Below, piece by piece: positions 17,492 through 25,867 of a stretch of DNA of 64,000 nt. How positions within the stretch are numbered: position 1 is the first letter of the stretch; the number at the start of each line of letters is the position of its first letter. Position numbers and translations under genes: made by a program. Below the pieces are notes generated by a model, which ran no database searches, was not told where the DNA came from, and saw nothing but the letters and a program-made list of their open reading frames with translations. Source of the stretch: Paenibacillus sp. SZ31 (lineage in GTDB: Bacteria > Bacillota > Bacilli > Paenibacillales > Paenibacillaceae); NCBI RefSeq assembly GCF_012912005.1, contig NZ_JABBEA010000006.1, positions 1 through 64,000 of the forward strand, read 5' to 3'.

Positions 17492-17917
17492 TTACTTACC
17501 TTCTTTCAAGAACTGCTCGATACGAGCTTTAATTGAATCGCGGACCTCAGCGAATGTAGCTGTGATTTCTTCCTCTGTACCTGTCGCCTTGGCTGGATCA
17601 TCGAAGCCCCAGTGCCATCTTTCAGCTTTGTCATTACGTACAACTGGACAATTATCGTTGGCATGACCACAAAGTGTGATGATGTAGTCTGCTTGTTTTA
17701 AAATCTCAGGATCAATCACATCGGATGTATGACCCGAAATATCGATTCCAGCTTCTTTCATCGTTTGAACAGCACGAGGATTTAAGCCATGTGCCTCTAA
17801 TCCTGCACTTCTCACCTCATATTTATCACTACCAAGTGCCTTTAAAAATCCATCGGCGATTTGGCTTCTGCAAGAGTTTCCTGTACACAAAAAGTAAACA
17901 AGTGGTTTGTTGTTCAT
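17492..17917 (-). CDS. arsC: Thioredoxin-coupled arsenate reductase
   Basis: The 141-residue protein has the P-loop [11 protein letters not shown] (C11, C16, R17) and the redox pair C83 and C90 in [10 protein letters not shown]. This is the three-cysteine relay of the pI258-type enzyme. It reduces As(V) to As(III), which the neighbouring ArsB exports. It is two bases after arsB and one base before the phosphatase gene. Confidence 0.95.
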   Translation of the reverse strand: MNNKPLVYFLCTGNSCRSQIADGFLKALGSDKYEVRSAGLEAHGLNPRAVQTMKEAGIDISGHTSDVIDPEILKQADYIITLCGHANDNCPVVRNDKAERWHWGFDDPAKATGTEEEITATFAEVRDSIKARIEQFLKEGK

Positions 17918-17919
17918 GA

Positions 17920-19356
17920 TTATTGATCTCCTTTATCTTTGGTTTGGCTTACTTGCACTTTCGCTTCGCCCATTTTAGAGTTAATTAACGTTTTTACGAC
18001 CGTAGCGATAACAACCAATGCTACTGTGATTATGCCAATCATTAACCAAACGTTTATGTTTGTTGAATGAATCAAGTGTAGCCACAAATACAGTCCTGTT
18101 AACGTGATAAAGAGCGTTGGGATGGTGAGCACAATCCCGATTTTGAAATAACTACCCCACGTGATTTTTACATCCTTACGGGACAGTACATGTAGCCACA
18201 AAAGTGTTGCGAGAGATCCGATCGGTGTGATTTTTGGACCCAAGTCACTGCCGATAATATTGGCATAAATCAGCGATTCCCGGATGACACCTTGCGTACT
18301 CGTTCCATCAATGGCAAGTGCATCAATCATCACTGTCGGCATATTGTTCATAACCGAAGACAATATTGCAGCTAGAAAGCCCATACCAAGTGTGGAGATG
18401 TAGAGCCCCTGGTCGGCGATGGCTTGAATGACTTTCCCTAGTTCATCCGTCAATCCCACATTTCGCAGTCCATAAACGACGACGTACATACCGATAGAGA
18501 AAATTACTACTGCCCATGGAGCCCCTTTAATGAGCTTCCACGTTTGAATAGCGTGACTCCGTCGTGCAGCTAATATAAACAAGATTGCAATAACCCCAGC
18601 GATAACAGACACGGGAACTTGAATGAACTCGCTCATCAAGTATGCAACCAGTAATACGGCTAAAATCACCCAAGATATTTTGAACAGTTTCTTGTCCTTA
18701 ATCACTTCAGCGGGCTTTTTGAGCTGACTGACTTCGTAGTTCCTTGGAATACTCTTTCTAAAAAACAAGAACAAGACCAGAAGACTCGCTAATATTGAAA
18801 AGAAATTCGGAACAATCATACGACTTGCGTACTCCACAAAACCAATACCGAAGTAATCCGCAGAAACGATATTGACGAGGTTACTCACGACGAGTGGGAG
18901 CGAAGTTGTATCTGCAATGAAACCACTCGCGATAATAAAAGGTAAAATCATCTTTTGATCAAATTTGAGCGCTCGGACCATAGCAAGCACAATGGGCGTT
19001 AAGATCAGTGCGGCACCGTCATTTGCAAAGAACGCTGCAACCGCTGCTCCAAGCAGCACAACATAAACGAACATCAGCTTGCCATTACCTCTTGCGAGCC
19101 TTGCCATGTGCAGTGCAGCCCATTCAAAAAATCCGATTTCATCTAAGATTAGCGAAATTAAGATAATAGCTACGAAAGCAAGCGTGGCGTTCCATACGAT
19201 TCCTGTGACCGTACCTACATCGGATAGACTCACAACTCCAAAAAGAAGAGCAAGGACAGCTCCAGCTGACGCTGACCATCCAATATTAAGCCCCTTAGGT
19301 TGCCAGATCACAAAAGTCAGTGTAAGTAAAAAGATTAAAATCGCGATAATGGTCAT
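17920..19356 (-). CDS. arsB: Arsenite efflux permease ArsB
   Basis: The 478-residue protein is almost entirely hydrophobic, with about 12 membrane segments. It has ArsB/NhaD-family stretches such as [15 protein letters not shown] and [16 protein letters not shown]. ArsB exports As(III) and Sb(III) using the proton-motive force. Its ATG overlaps the arsR stop codon (ATGA). No arsA ATPase gene is present, so it works as a secondary transporter here. Confidence 0.95.
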   Translation of the reverse strand: MTIIAILIFLLTLTFVIWQPKGLNIGWSASAGAVLALLFGVVSLSDVGTVTGIVWNATLAFVAIILISLILDEIGFFEWAALHMARLARGNGKLMFVYVVLLGAAVAAFFANDGAALILTPIVLAMVRALKFDQKMILPFIIASGFIADTTSLPLVVSNLVNIVSADYFGIGFVEYASRMIVPNFFSILASLLVLFLFFRKSIPRNYEVSQLKKPAEVIKDKKLFKISWVILAVLLVAYLMSEFIQVPVSVIAGVIAILFILAARRSHAIQTWKLIKGAPWAVVIFSIGMYVVVYGLRNVGLTDELGKVIQAIADQGLYISTLGMGFLAAILSSVMNNMPTVMIDALAIDGTSTQGVIRESLIYANIIGSDLGPKITPIGSLATLLWLHVLSRKDVKITWGSYFKIGIVLTIPTLFITLTGLYLWLHLIHSTNINVWLMIGIITVALVVIATVVKTLINSKMGEAKVQVSQTKDKGDQ

Positions 19357-19682
19357 GCTTCCTCCTGAGGACCGCAGCAGTTGTTCAATCCTGCTATTTT
19401 ATCTTTCATGGATGGCAGATACGGATACACACACTGAACATATGCTTCTGCATCTGGATTAAGAGAGTAGTACACCCACTGCCCTCTTTTCTTTTCATTT
19501 AGTAGACCGGCTGCCTTTAGTTTTCGAAGATGCTGACTGGCGTTTGGTTGTGACATGCCAATAATGTCTGTGATATCACATACACAGAGTTCCTGTTCCT
19601 GAAGTAGCGCAATGATGGTCAAACGTGTTTTATCAGCTAATAACTTATACGCCTCAGCCATCTCCTGAATGTTTTGTTCCAT
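19353..19682 (-). CDS. arsR: ArsR-family arsenic-responsive repressor
   Basis: The 109-residue winged-helix protein contains the [16 protein letters not shown] segment: the CVC pair is the classic As(III)/Sb(III)-binding site on the recognition helix. A further CC (NNCCGPQ) lies near the C terminus. The ATG at 19682 follows a perfect AGGAGGTG; the upstream extension to 19745 would cover the promoter. It should repress the arsRBC-phosphatase operon until arsenite binds. Confidence 0.95.
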   Translation of the reverse strand: MEQNIQEMAEAYKLLADKTRLTIIALLQEQELCVCDITDIIGMSQPNASQHLRKLKAAGLLNEKKRGQWVYYSLNPDAEAYVQCVYPYLPSMKDKIAGLNNCCGPQEEA

Positions 19683-19728
19683 ATGTACACCTCCTGTGAT
19701 ATTCTCGTTGGTTTCATTTAGTAATATA

Positions 19729-19757
19729 ATTATATAATAAACCACTTATATAATCAA
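19729..19757 (-). promoter_or_regulatory. arsR operon promoter
   Basis: On the minus strand a -35 TTGATT (19752-19757) and a -10 TATAAT (19729-19734) are spaced by 17 bases. A 12-base palindrome ATATAATTATAT at 19724-19735 covers the -10 and could be the ArsR operator. Confidence 0.7.
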
Positions 19758-19787
19758 TCACGAATATATTAGGTTTACCACACCAAA

Positions 19788-19815
19788 AAAGTCGGCAATA
19801 ATGATTACCGACTTT
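19788..19815 (-). terminator. Terminator of the small gene upstream of arsR
   Basis: AAAGTCGG and CCGACTTT pair, and the minus strand continues with T. It overlaps the stop codon of the 64-residue gene and insulates the arsR promoter. Confidence 0.7.
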
Positions 19816-20008
19816 ACTCTCGAACTAAAAATTCACATTTTGACTTAATAAAATAATGACTGTCTTTCATCTTAACTATATCTCTCGTTTGATACTCAAT
19901 GACTCCACCTTGATCTAATAATTCATCATGCTGATATACCTTTACGTGCCATTTTTTTAAGATTGCATCATTAAGTTGTGCTGCGGTATACAACAGTGTG
20001 CCCTTCAT
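19814..20008 (-). CDS. Small uncharacterised protein in the arsenic island
   Basis: This 64-residue protein (MKGTLLYTAAQLNDAILKK...) is charged and soluble, with one Cys. The ATG at 20008 has GAGGTG 6 bases upstream; the GTG three codons earlier lies inside that site. Its own dyad-containing promoter region and terminator support a real gene. I do not recognise the family, and no link to arsenic is visible in the sequence. Confidence 0.65.
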   Translation of the reverse strand: MKGTLLYTAAQLNDAILKKWHVKVYQHDELLDQGGVIEYQTRDIVKMKDSHYFIKSKCEFLVRE

Positions 20009-20025
20009 TATAGTCACCTCGAGAA

Positions 20026-20046
20026 GTTATAATCATCAATTATAAC
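20026..20046. promoter_or_regulatory. Dyad upstream of the 64-residue gene
   Basis: GTTATAAT and ATTATAAC flank a five-base centre. Each arm contains a -10-like TATAAT, so this may be an operator overlapping the promoter. Confidence 0.4.
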
Positions 20047-20067
20047 ATCCTCCTGAAATTCGATAGC

Positions 20068-21105
20068 TCACAATATTTTCACAAGCGATTGTACAGCTTT
20101 TTTCGCGTCATTCCCAGAACCTCGAATCGTCGCAGACGCAAATGAGGTCTGCCACGGTATACCTACGAAATGGATACTTTCATCGCTTTGTTTTACAGGT
20201 ACACCTGATGAATCAAGAACGTTCAATCCACTAAGATATTCGAAATTCGGAATATAACCTGTGGCAAAAATAACGGTATCCACATTTTCACGAGTCTCAT
20301 CTGCCCACACTAACCCATTTTCCGTAAAAGCTTTAAACATCAGTTTGGCATCTGGCTTACCTTGATCGATTGCATTTTTATATGTACCGGTATCAAGGAC
20401 ACCGTCACTACTTTTCTGCAATAATCGTTTGCCCCAATTGGATTGATCAAGCCTGAGTATAGTTAGCCAAAAGTGAATATCTTTCCCTGCAATGACCTGC
20501 GGCTTGAATTTGATCGGGCTTCTGGATGCAATCGTTACATGCGCCGTCTTAGCCAGTTCAACCGCTATTTGTACCGCCGAATTACCTCCTCCCACAACAA
20601 TGATCCGTTTGTTTTTAAACTCTTTCTCATTTCGGTAGTCCTTGGCATGAAGTATTTCTCCCTTAAATTCATGCATGCCAGGAATGTTTGGAATATGAGG
20701 ATTTACGAATGCCCCGCTTGCACTAATGATGGACCGTGTACGAAACTGTTCTCCGCTTGAGGTATGGACTGTATAGATATTACTTTCCTTATCCACTTTA
20801 ATTACTTCTTGCCCTGTGTGTATTGGAAAATTGTATGTAGCCGCATAAGACTTTAAGTATTGAACAACCTCATCTCTACGCGGATAAACATTTGCTCCAC
20901 CTGGAAATGGGAGTCCTGGCAATGAAGAATACGGTGCAGGCGAGAACAACGTTAAGCTATCATAGTAATTTGCCCATGATCCTAAATGCTCTTCACTTTT
21001 TTCAAGGATGATAAAGTTCCGTTTAGCTTCTTGTAAGTAATAGGCTGCTGCCAAACCGGATTGACCACCACCAATAACGATGCAATCATAAATCATATTT
21101 TTCAA
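20068..21105 (-). CDS. arsO: ArsO-like flavin-dependent monooxygenase
   Basis: The 345-residue protein has an FAD-binding GGGQSGLAAAYYLQ motif at residues ~12-25 and an NADPH-binding VVGGGNSAVQIA near 170. An FATGYIPN near 280 also fits flavin monooxygenases. Length and spacing match ArsO proteins, found in ars operons, whose exact reaction is debated. Its start follows a GGAGG-type site. It lies downstream of the Cys-tailed flavoprotein gene with a hairpin between, so read-through may set its level. Confidence 0.8.
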   Translation of the reverse strand: MKNMIYDCIVIGGGQSGLAAAYYLQEAKRNFIILEKSEEHLGSWANYYDSLTLFSPAPYSSLPGLPFPGGANVYPRRDEVVQYLKSYAATYNFPIHTGQEVIKVDKESNIYTVHTSSGEQFRTRSIISASGAFVNPHIPNIPGMHEFKGEILHAKDYRNEKEFKNKRIIVVGGGNSAVQIAVELAKTAHVTIASRSPIKFKPQVIAGKDIHFWLTILRLDQSNWGKRLLQKSSDGVLDTGTYKNAIDQGKPDAKLMFKAFTENGLVWADETRENVDTVIFATGYIPNFEYLSGLNVLDSSGVPVKQSDESIHFVGIPWQTSFASATIRGSGNDAKKAVQSLVKIL

Positions 21106-21127
21106 TTTTCTCCCTCCTTCTATAAAA

Positions 21128-21159
21128 AGCTACTGCATCACGATTCGGATGCAATAGCT
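21128..21159 (-). terminator. Hairpin between the two flavoprotein genes
   Basis: AGCTACTGCATC and GATGCAATAGCT pair with one mismatch, and the minus strand continues with TTTTTAT. It can terminate or attenuate transcription before arsO. Confidence 0.65.
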
Positions 21160-21172
21160 CTGAATTCTTGAT

Positions 21173-22585
21173 TTATCCGCAGCAAGAATCTGATCCTGCC
21201 TTTTCCGTTTTTGAAGTAGAGCAGCAATTTGTAGTGGCTTCCTCTACCTGAACTGGTTCACAGCAGCTGTCCGTGCTACTAGCACCTAAACTGCAAACAC
21301 CTGTCTCCGGCAGTTCCAGTTCTACTTTTTGAGCTGACTCCATATCTCCCACCAAAGCCGCTACAATGGATCTGACTTGCTCATATCCCGTTGCCATGAG
21401 GAAAGTTGGCGCTCTTCCATAACTTTTGGCACCTACGATATAAAAGCCCTTTTCTGGTTGACGGAGTTCTTTTTCGCCATGTGGTCGAACTGTTCCGCAG
21501 CTGTGGATATTGGGGTCAATTAATGGCGCAAGCTCATAAACACATTCTAAGCCTGGGTCCGTCAATACTCGTACTTCTCTCAACATCGATAAGTCAGGAC
21601 GAGAACCTGTGTTACCTACAATTTCATCGATGTGATCAATAACCACTTGTTCATCTATGATGGTTCCGGAAACCTGAATCTGTTCACCTTGTTTTTGAAG
21701 TTTTTCAATATGAAATGCTGTCAGGACCTTTACGGCACTGGATTCAACCACCTTTTGGATACGAGTACCCAGTTCACCTCTTGCCTGAAGCCCATCTAGT
21801 TCTCGTCCGCCATAAACATCCTCGATATTTGCTTTGCGAACAACCCACACAATCTCAGTTCTTGATTCTTCTTTTTGAAGCTCTACAAGTTCAAGCAACG
21901 TGTTAATCGCAGAATGTCCACTTCCTACAACAAGCACCTTCTTGCCGCTATATCGATTTCTCTCTTTTCCTAATACAGCAGGAATACCGTATGAAATATG
22001 GCTATTAAGCGCTTTTTCCTCTTCTGAAAATATACCGTCTGAACGAAGAGGGTTCGGATTGGACCATGTCCCCGTCGCATCGATAACAGCCCGCGCTTCA
22101 TAAATAAACGAAGATCCGTTTTGTTCAACATGAATCACAAACGGGAGTTTCTCACGCCCATTTGTTTTTACTTTACTTAACCCTTTACGACTGATCGCAG
22201 TAACTTTCGTATTCAAATGTATATGTGGACTTAATTCAGGCAGCTCAGCCAAAGGTTTTAGATAATACTCGACAATCTCCTTACCCGTTGGGATCGTTTC
22301 GGTTTGTGGAGCGACCCAATTGGCCGATAGCAGCAACTCTTTAGCAGCTTTATCGATGTTATACTGCCATGGTGAGAACAGTCGTACATGTTCCCATTTT
22401 CGAATGTTTGTCCCTACTTCATCTCCAGCTTCAAACAACATAAACGGCTCACCTTTTGAAATGAGTTGTGCTGCTGCCGCAAGACCAACCGGTCCAGCTC
22501 CAATGATCGCGACAGGTAATTTGCCCTTCTCTTGTACTGGTGCTTCGCAGCAGCTCACTTGGTTCACAGGGATATGTTTAATCAT
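21173..22585 (-). CDS. FAD/NAD(P)-dependent oxidoreductase with a Cys-rich tail
   Basis: The 470-residue flavoprotein has a dinucleotide motif IIGAGPVGLAAAAQL near residue 30 and a second one VLVVGSGHSAINTL near 215. Vicinal cysteines stand out: SCCEAP near residue 10, then DSCCEP, NCCSTS and DSCCG in the last 35 residues. Such pairs bind As(III) tightly, so the tail may dock or sense arsenite. The ATG at 22585 has GAGGAGG upstream; the frame is open to 22621, across a putative MarR operator. The reaction is unknown. Context points to arsenical oxidation or reduction. Confidence 0.8.
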   Translation of the reverse strand: MIKHIPVNQVSCCEAPVQEKGKLPVAIIGAGPVGLAAAAQLISKGEPFMLFEAGDEVGTNIRKWEHVRLFSPWQYNIDKAAKELLLSANWVAPQTETIPTGKEIVEYYLKPLAELPELSPHIHLNTKVTAISRKGLSKVKTNGREKLPFVIHVEQNGSSFIYEARAVIDATGTWSNPNPLRSDGIFSEEEKALNSHISYGIPAVLGKERNRYSGKKVLVVGSGHSAINTLLELVELQKEESRTEIVWVVRKANIEDVYGGRELDGLQARGELGTRIQKVVESSAVKVLTAFHIEKLQKQGEQIQVSGTIIDEQVVIDHIDEIVGNTGSRPDLSMLREVRVLTDPGLECVYELAPLIDPNIHSCGTVRPHGEKELRQPEKGFYIVGAKSYGRAPTFLMATGYEQVRSIVAALVGDMESAQKVELELPETGVCSLGASSTDSCCEPVQVEEATTNCCSTSKTEKAGSDSCCG

Positions 22586-22608
22586 CTTAGTTTCCTCCTC
22601 ATAATTAG

Positions 22609-22621
22609 TTGCATTTTGCAA
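22609..22621. promoter_or_regulatory. Putative MarR operator upstream of the flavoprotein gene
   Basis: TTGCATTTTGCAA is a perfect 5-3-5 dyad. It matches the core of the larger palindrome upstream of the marR-like gene, suggesting control by the same regulator. Confidence 0.55.
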
Positions 22622-22649
22622 GTATTATATTAAATAAATGGGATAAGTA

Positions 22650-23099
22650 TTATCCCAGTGGTGTACAGCATACGCTGGATTTCGCCATACTTTCGTTTAG
22701 CAGTTTGACGGCGTTGATGACCATATCCCGTTCAAACTCAGACATATGAGAAAAGACTTCTTTTAAATAATCATTCATTTGCTCATCAATGACCGTAGCA
22801 ACAAACTTCCCTTGTGTAGTCAAGGATAATATGTAAATCCGTCGATCTTCAGGTAGAGGCGTTTTTTGAACCAAACCCAACTTTACAAGACTTTGAACCT
22901 GCCGGCTAAACGTCGTGATGTCAATGGAGAGTGCATCTGCCACTTGTTGAATGGATGGATTATGTTTACGATCAATTTCATAAACGATATGACTTTGAAT
23001 AAGTGAAATATCCAAACCTCCTGCGGTGCAACAGTTTTTATCCAACAATCCAAAACGCCGTGTCATGATCTGAAACATCTCTCTTACGTTGTTTTCCAA
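22650..23099 (-). CDS. MarR-family regulator with cysteine pairs
   Basis: The 149-residue protein has a MarR winged helix (ADALSIDITTFSRQVQSLVK and the wing PLPEDRRIYILSLT). A CC pair lies near the N terminus (DKNCCTAGG) and another near the C terminus (SSVCCTPLG). In a dimer these could form an As(III)-binding or thiol-redox site, an unusual feature for MarR. It sits between the flavoprotein and arsN1 genes, and matching TTGCA-N3-TGCAA dyads occur on both sides of it. It probably represses both neighbours and itself. Confidence 0.85.
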   Translation of the reverse strand: MENNVREMFQIMTRRFGLLDKNCCTAGGLDISLIQSHIVYEIDRKHNPSIQQVADALSIDITTFSRQVQSLVKLGLVQKTPLPEDRRIYILSLTTQGKFVATVIDEQMNDYLKEVFSHMSEFERDMVINAVKLLNESMAKSSVCCTPLG

Positions 23100-23133
23100 T
23101 TACCTCACCTCTTGTTATAGTTATACCCTGATT

Positions 23134-23150
23134 ATTTGCAATATGCAAAT
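23134..23150. promoter_or_regulatory. Putative MarR operator between marR and arsN1
   Basis: ATTTGCAATATGCAAAT is a perfect 17-base palindrome with a three-base centre. It lies in the divergent promoter region of the marR-like and arsN1 genes. Confidence 0.65.
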
Positions 23151-23240
23151 GTTTTTTTATTATTTTTCTTCCCCACTTCACATTTCAAGTTACATTGTGA
23201 TATATAAAAAAATACAAAACAAAACGTAGGAGTGATGTTG

Positions 23241-23729
23241 ATGCTTTTAGTGCGACAAGCTACAGTTGCTGATCTCAGCGACATTTTAACGATTTATAAC
23301 CAAGGTATTGAAGACCGTATTGCCACGCTTGAAACAGATATAAAAGATGAAGCTTACATGTCTGAATGGTTTAACAAGCACAAAGGACGTTACTCGATAC
23401 TTATAGCCGAACAGAATGATCTAGTGGTTGGATGGGCTTCTATCAATACGTATAGCCCAAGAAGCGCGTATGACGGTGTCGGTGACCTCTCCATTTATAT
23501 TCATCGTGATCATCGTGGCAAAGGGGTTGGAAAACAATTACTTCAGAAATTAGAGCAAATCGGTAAGCAGAATAACTTTTATAAGTTTGTTCTTTTCACC
23601 TTTCCATTTAATACGCTAGGTCAGAGCTTATATCATAAAGCTGGATATCGAGAAGTAGGTGTATTTCAGAATCAAGGCGTTTTAGAAGGGAAATTTGTAG
23701 ATGTGATGGCAATGGAGAAAATTTTATAA
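23241..23729 (+). CDS. arsN1: ArsN1-like GNAT N-acetyltransferase
   Basis: The 162-residue protein has the GNAT acetyl-CoA loop RDHRGKGVGKQLL and the phosphinothricin-acetyltransferase-like pattern IYNQGIEDRIATLET, SPRSAYDGVGDLSIY and AGYREVGVFQNQG. This matches ArsN1, which acetylates the arsenic-containing antibiotic arsinothricin. The ATG at 23241 lies 8 bases after AGGAG. It diverges from marR across a palindromic operator. A glufosinate acetyltransferase is the main alternative, but the ars context favours ArsN1. Confidence 0.8.
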   Translation: MLLVRQATVADLSDILTIYNQGIEDRIATLETDIKDEAYMSEWFNKHKGRYSILIAEQNDLVVGWASINTYSPRSAYDGVGDLSIYIHRDHRGKGVGKQLLQKLEQIGKQNNFYKFVLFTFPFNTLGQSLYHKAGYREVGVFQNQGVLEGKFVDVMAMEKIL

Positions 23730-23833
23730 GTATTGATATGTAGCAAGTATGGTTTAATGTCTAATCGGTAATCTCTCAATTGAAATTCTATAACATAAAT
23801 CCAGAGAATTGCTGACAAGTTCTACAACGAAAA

Positions 23834-23854
23834 AAGCCGCTATACTAGCGACTT
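23834..23854 (-). terminator. Terminator of the parA-like operon
   Basis: AAGCCGCTA and TAGCGACTT pair with one wobble around a three-base loop; the minus strand continues with T. It lies about 80 bases after the 235-residue gene. Confidence 0.6.
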
Positions 23855-23931
23855 CGTTTGGATAAAATTTCAATCTTCACTTTTGACATTACTCTATTAT
23901 CTACAGACTAATTAGCGAAACTAGAACGAGG

Positions 23932-24639
23932 TTATGCCATCTCTTTAATTATAGCCAAATTTTCTGGATCTAAATTTCTCTCTAAACGAATAATAGAGGC
24001 AAAGGTAAGTTCTTGAAAATTAAAGTTTATTGCTTCACAAAGAAGCTCTATAAATAATTTAAATATAGCATTCACATCTTTGACAAAGTGGCTCATTTTT
24101 TCAAAATAATTGCTAACATAGTAATCTAGAGTACCTAAAGCATTAAAATTGTTCGTTAAATGAGCATGAATTTCTTTTGAATATGTTCCATACAAAGAAA
24201 ACAGTTGTGAAAGTTTAGGCAGTTTAGTACTTTCTTTTATTTTGTATGCCTCTTTCAATTCATCTTTTAAATTTCTAAAAGCAGTCCGAGCTATAGTACT
24301 CTGATCTTTATCAGGATATGCTAATGAATAAAGCATCTTTAACAGAGTCTCTACTGCCGAACGAATGAGATATCCTACAAATCCAACGTGATTGACTGGT
24401 AAAGCAACAAGAATCGAATTTATATATTCTTTAAAATCACTTAAAAATTGTTTGTTACATTGGCATGCATGCTCTTCAATCCAACTTTGAAAAACTTCAA
24501 TCAGAATCAAATTATCATAGGCTAGCGAATGCAGTTTATCTATTGTCTTAAGCCTTCCTTGTTTCGATGTCCATACATTTGAAGGGAAGTGTGTATCAAT
24601 AAATTCTTTATAGCGAGTAAGTTCATTTTGCTTAGACAT
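23932..24639 (-). CDS. Uncharacterised helical protein, third gene of the ParA module
   Basis: The 235-residue product appears all-helical and soluble. A segment VGYLIRSAVETLLKMLYSLAY followed later by SKEIHAHL gives an R...H arrangement that loosely recalls HEPN-type proteins, but the spacing is not the standard RX4-6H motif. No family is assigned. It follows the 135-residue gene by three bases, so the two are translated together with ParA. The operon may be a partition, defence or transposon-maintenance module. Confidence 0.6.
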   Translation of the reverse strand: MSKQNELTRYKEFIDTHFPSNVWTSKQGRLKTIDKLHSLAYDNLILIEVFQSWIEEHACQCNKQFLSDFKEYINSILVALPVNHVGFVGYLIRSAVETLLKMLYSLAYPDKDQSTIARTAFRNLKDELKEAYKIKESTKLPKLSQLFSLYGTYSKEIHAHLTNNFNALGTLDYYVSNYFEKMSHFVKDVNAIFKLFIELLCEAINFNFQELTFASIIRLERNLDPENLAIIKEMA

Positions 24640-24642
24640 TAA

Positions 24643-25050
24643 CTATTTACCTCGACTGTATTTATTCACAATATCATTTACATAATCGTCAGAAGAATTT
24701 GATCGCTTGGTACTCTCAAGCTCGTAGTTATCATCATTAATATCACCGTGTTTATACAGAAAGTCCATGGTTCTAGACTGCAATACCATAAGATTTTTCA
24801 AATCCATTTTTTGCAATTTTCTAATCGTCATGGCTATTAACGAAGTTCGATTAGAATAAAGATATTCTCTATGTGCTATGCTAATGAACTCAAAAAATTC
24901 AGGTAAATCTTTGTTACTTTTAAATAACTCAGTTGAGAGAATAATTTCAGATAAATAGCCATACAGATTTACTCTCAAAGTGTTCTCATTTTGTATTTTT
25001 TTAACTTCCTTAAACTTGTTGATTAAATTTTTCTTGTCCATTAGCAGCAT
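24643..25050 (-). CDS. Uncharacterised 135-residue protein overlapping parA
   Basis: The frame overlaps the end of the parA-like gene by 41 bases, with GGGAGG four bases before its first ATG. A second ATG three codons on has longer spacing. The product is Lys-rich and helical, with a polar tail (STKRSNSSDDY). No known motif was found. It could be an adaptor of the ParA-like ATPase, in the place where parB often lies, but it has no recognisable ParB or helix-turn-helix domain. Confidence 0.6.
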   Translation of the reverse strand: MLLMDKKNLINKFKEVKKIQNENTLRVNLYGYLSEIILSTELFKSNKDLPEFFEFISIAHREYLYSNRTSLIAMTIRKLQKMDLKNLMVLQSRTMDFLYKHGDINDDNYELESTKRSNSSDDYVNDIVNKYSRGK

Positions 25051-25867
25051 CTATCCTCCCTTCGAACTCTTCACAAATGTTTTGTACAGTCTGCAATAAA
25101 AGAGCATCATTTCTATCAGTTACAAAAGTATCCATTCGGCTTGTTGCGATTTTCGGCATGTACTTAAATTCTTGTTTAAATCTATATAAACCTTTCTTCC
25201 TTGCAAAAGTATCTATACTACTGATTATTTTACTGACGCCACCATCAAGGTCCACCTTCGTTAAAACTACCCCTAGACACAAGAGAGTTCTAGATTTCAT
25301 TAAAGCAGCCTGATCATCATTTTTAAAGTTTTCTACTACATTATTCAGTAAATCAAGTCCCAAAATAGAGTACAAATCTGGTTGAGCTGGGGCTAGATAA
25401 AAATCGGAAGCTAATAATGCTGAAACTGTATAAAATGAGTATGTAGGAGGACAGTCTATAAATATATAATCAAACTCTCTTTTTAGCTCCCACTGATCAA
25501 TTAAAGTAAGGAGTCTTTGCTCATTCTTACTGTTTACTTCTCTTTCCATAAAAACTGTAGAAAGATCACCTGGAATTATACTTAGGTTTTCTGTCAATTT
25601 CAAAATAACATTTTGCCTTTGAATATTTACTAATTTTGACTCATACATATTTTGAATTGTTGGCATGCCCTCAAGTTTAACTCCCTCATCATTTACTGTA
25701 TCTACAGAAAACTTTTCAAAAAGCGACTGAGTACAATTTGATTGAGGATCTACATCAACCACCAAAACTTTTTTACCGCTATTCTGTAAATAATAAGCTA
25801 TTTCTCTACAAAGTGTTGTTTTACCTACTCCACCTTTCATATTTAAAAAAGAAATAACGTGCCCCAT
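25010..25867 (-). CDS. ParA/Soj-family ATPase
   Basis: The 285-residue protein has the deviant Walker A motif NMKGGVGKTTLC, Walker A' VVDVDPQSNCT and Walker B FIDCPPTYS of ParA/MinD ATPases. The ATG at 25867 has AAGGAGG upstream and gives the standard N terminus. ParA proteins pattern DNA or protein cargo on the nucleoid or membrane. No parB gene or clear parS repeats are nearby; two unknown genes follow. Its role in a transposon is unclear: partition remnant, targeting factor or defence component. Confidence 0.85.
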   Translation of the reverse strand: MGHVISFLNMKGGVGKTTLCREIAYYLQNSGKKVLVVDVDPQSNCTQSLFEKFSVDTVNDEGVKLEGMPTIQNMYESKLVNIQRQNVILKLTENLSIIPGDLSTVFMEREVNSKNEQRLLTLIDQWELKREFDYIFIDCPPTYSFYTVSALLASDFYLAPAQPDLYSILGLDLLNNVVENFKNDDQAALMKSRTLLCLGVVLTKVDLDGGVSKIISSIDTFARKKGLYRFKQEFKYMPKIATSRMDTFVTDRNDALLLQTVQNICEEFEGRIDAANGQEKFNQQV

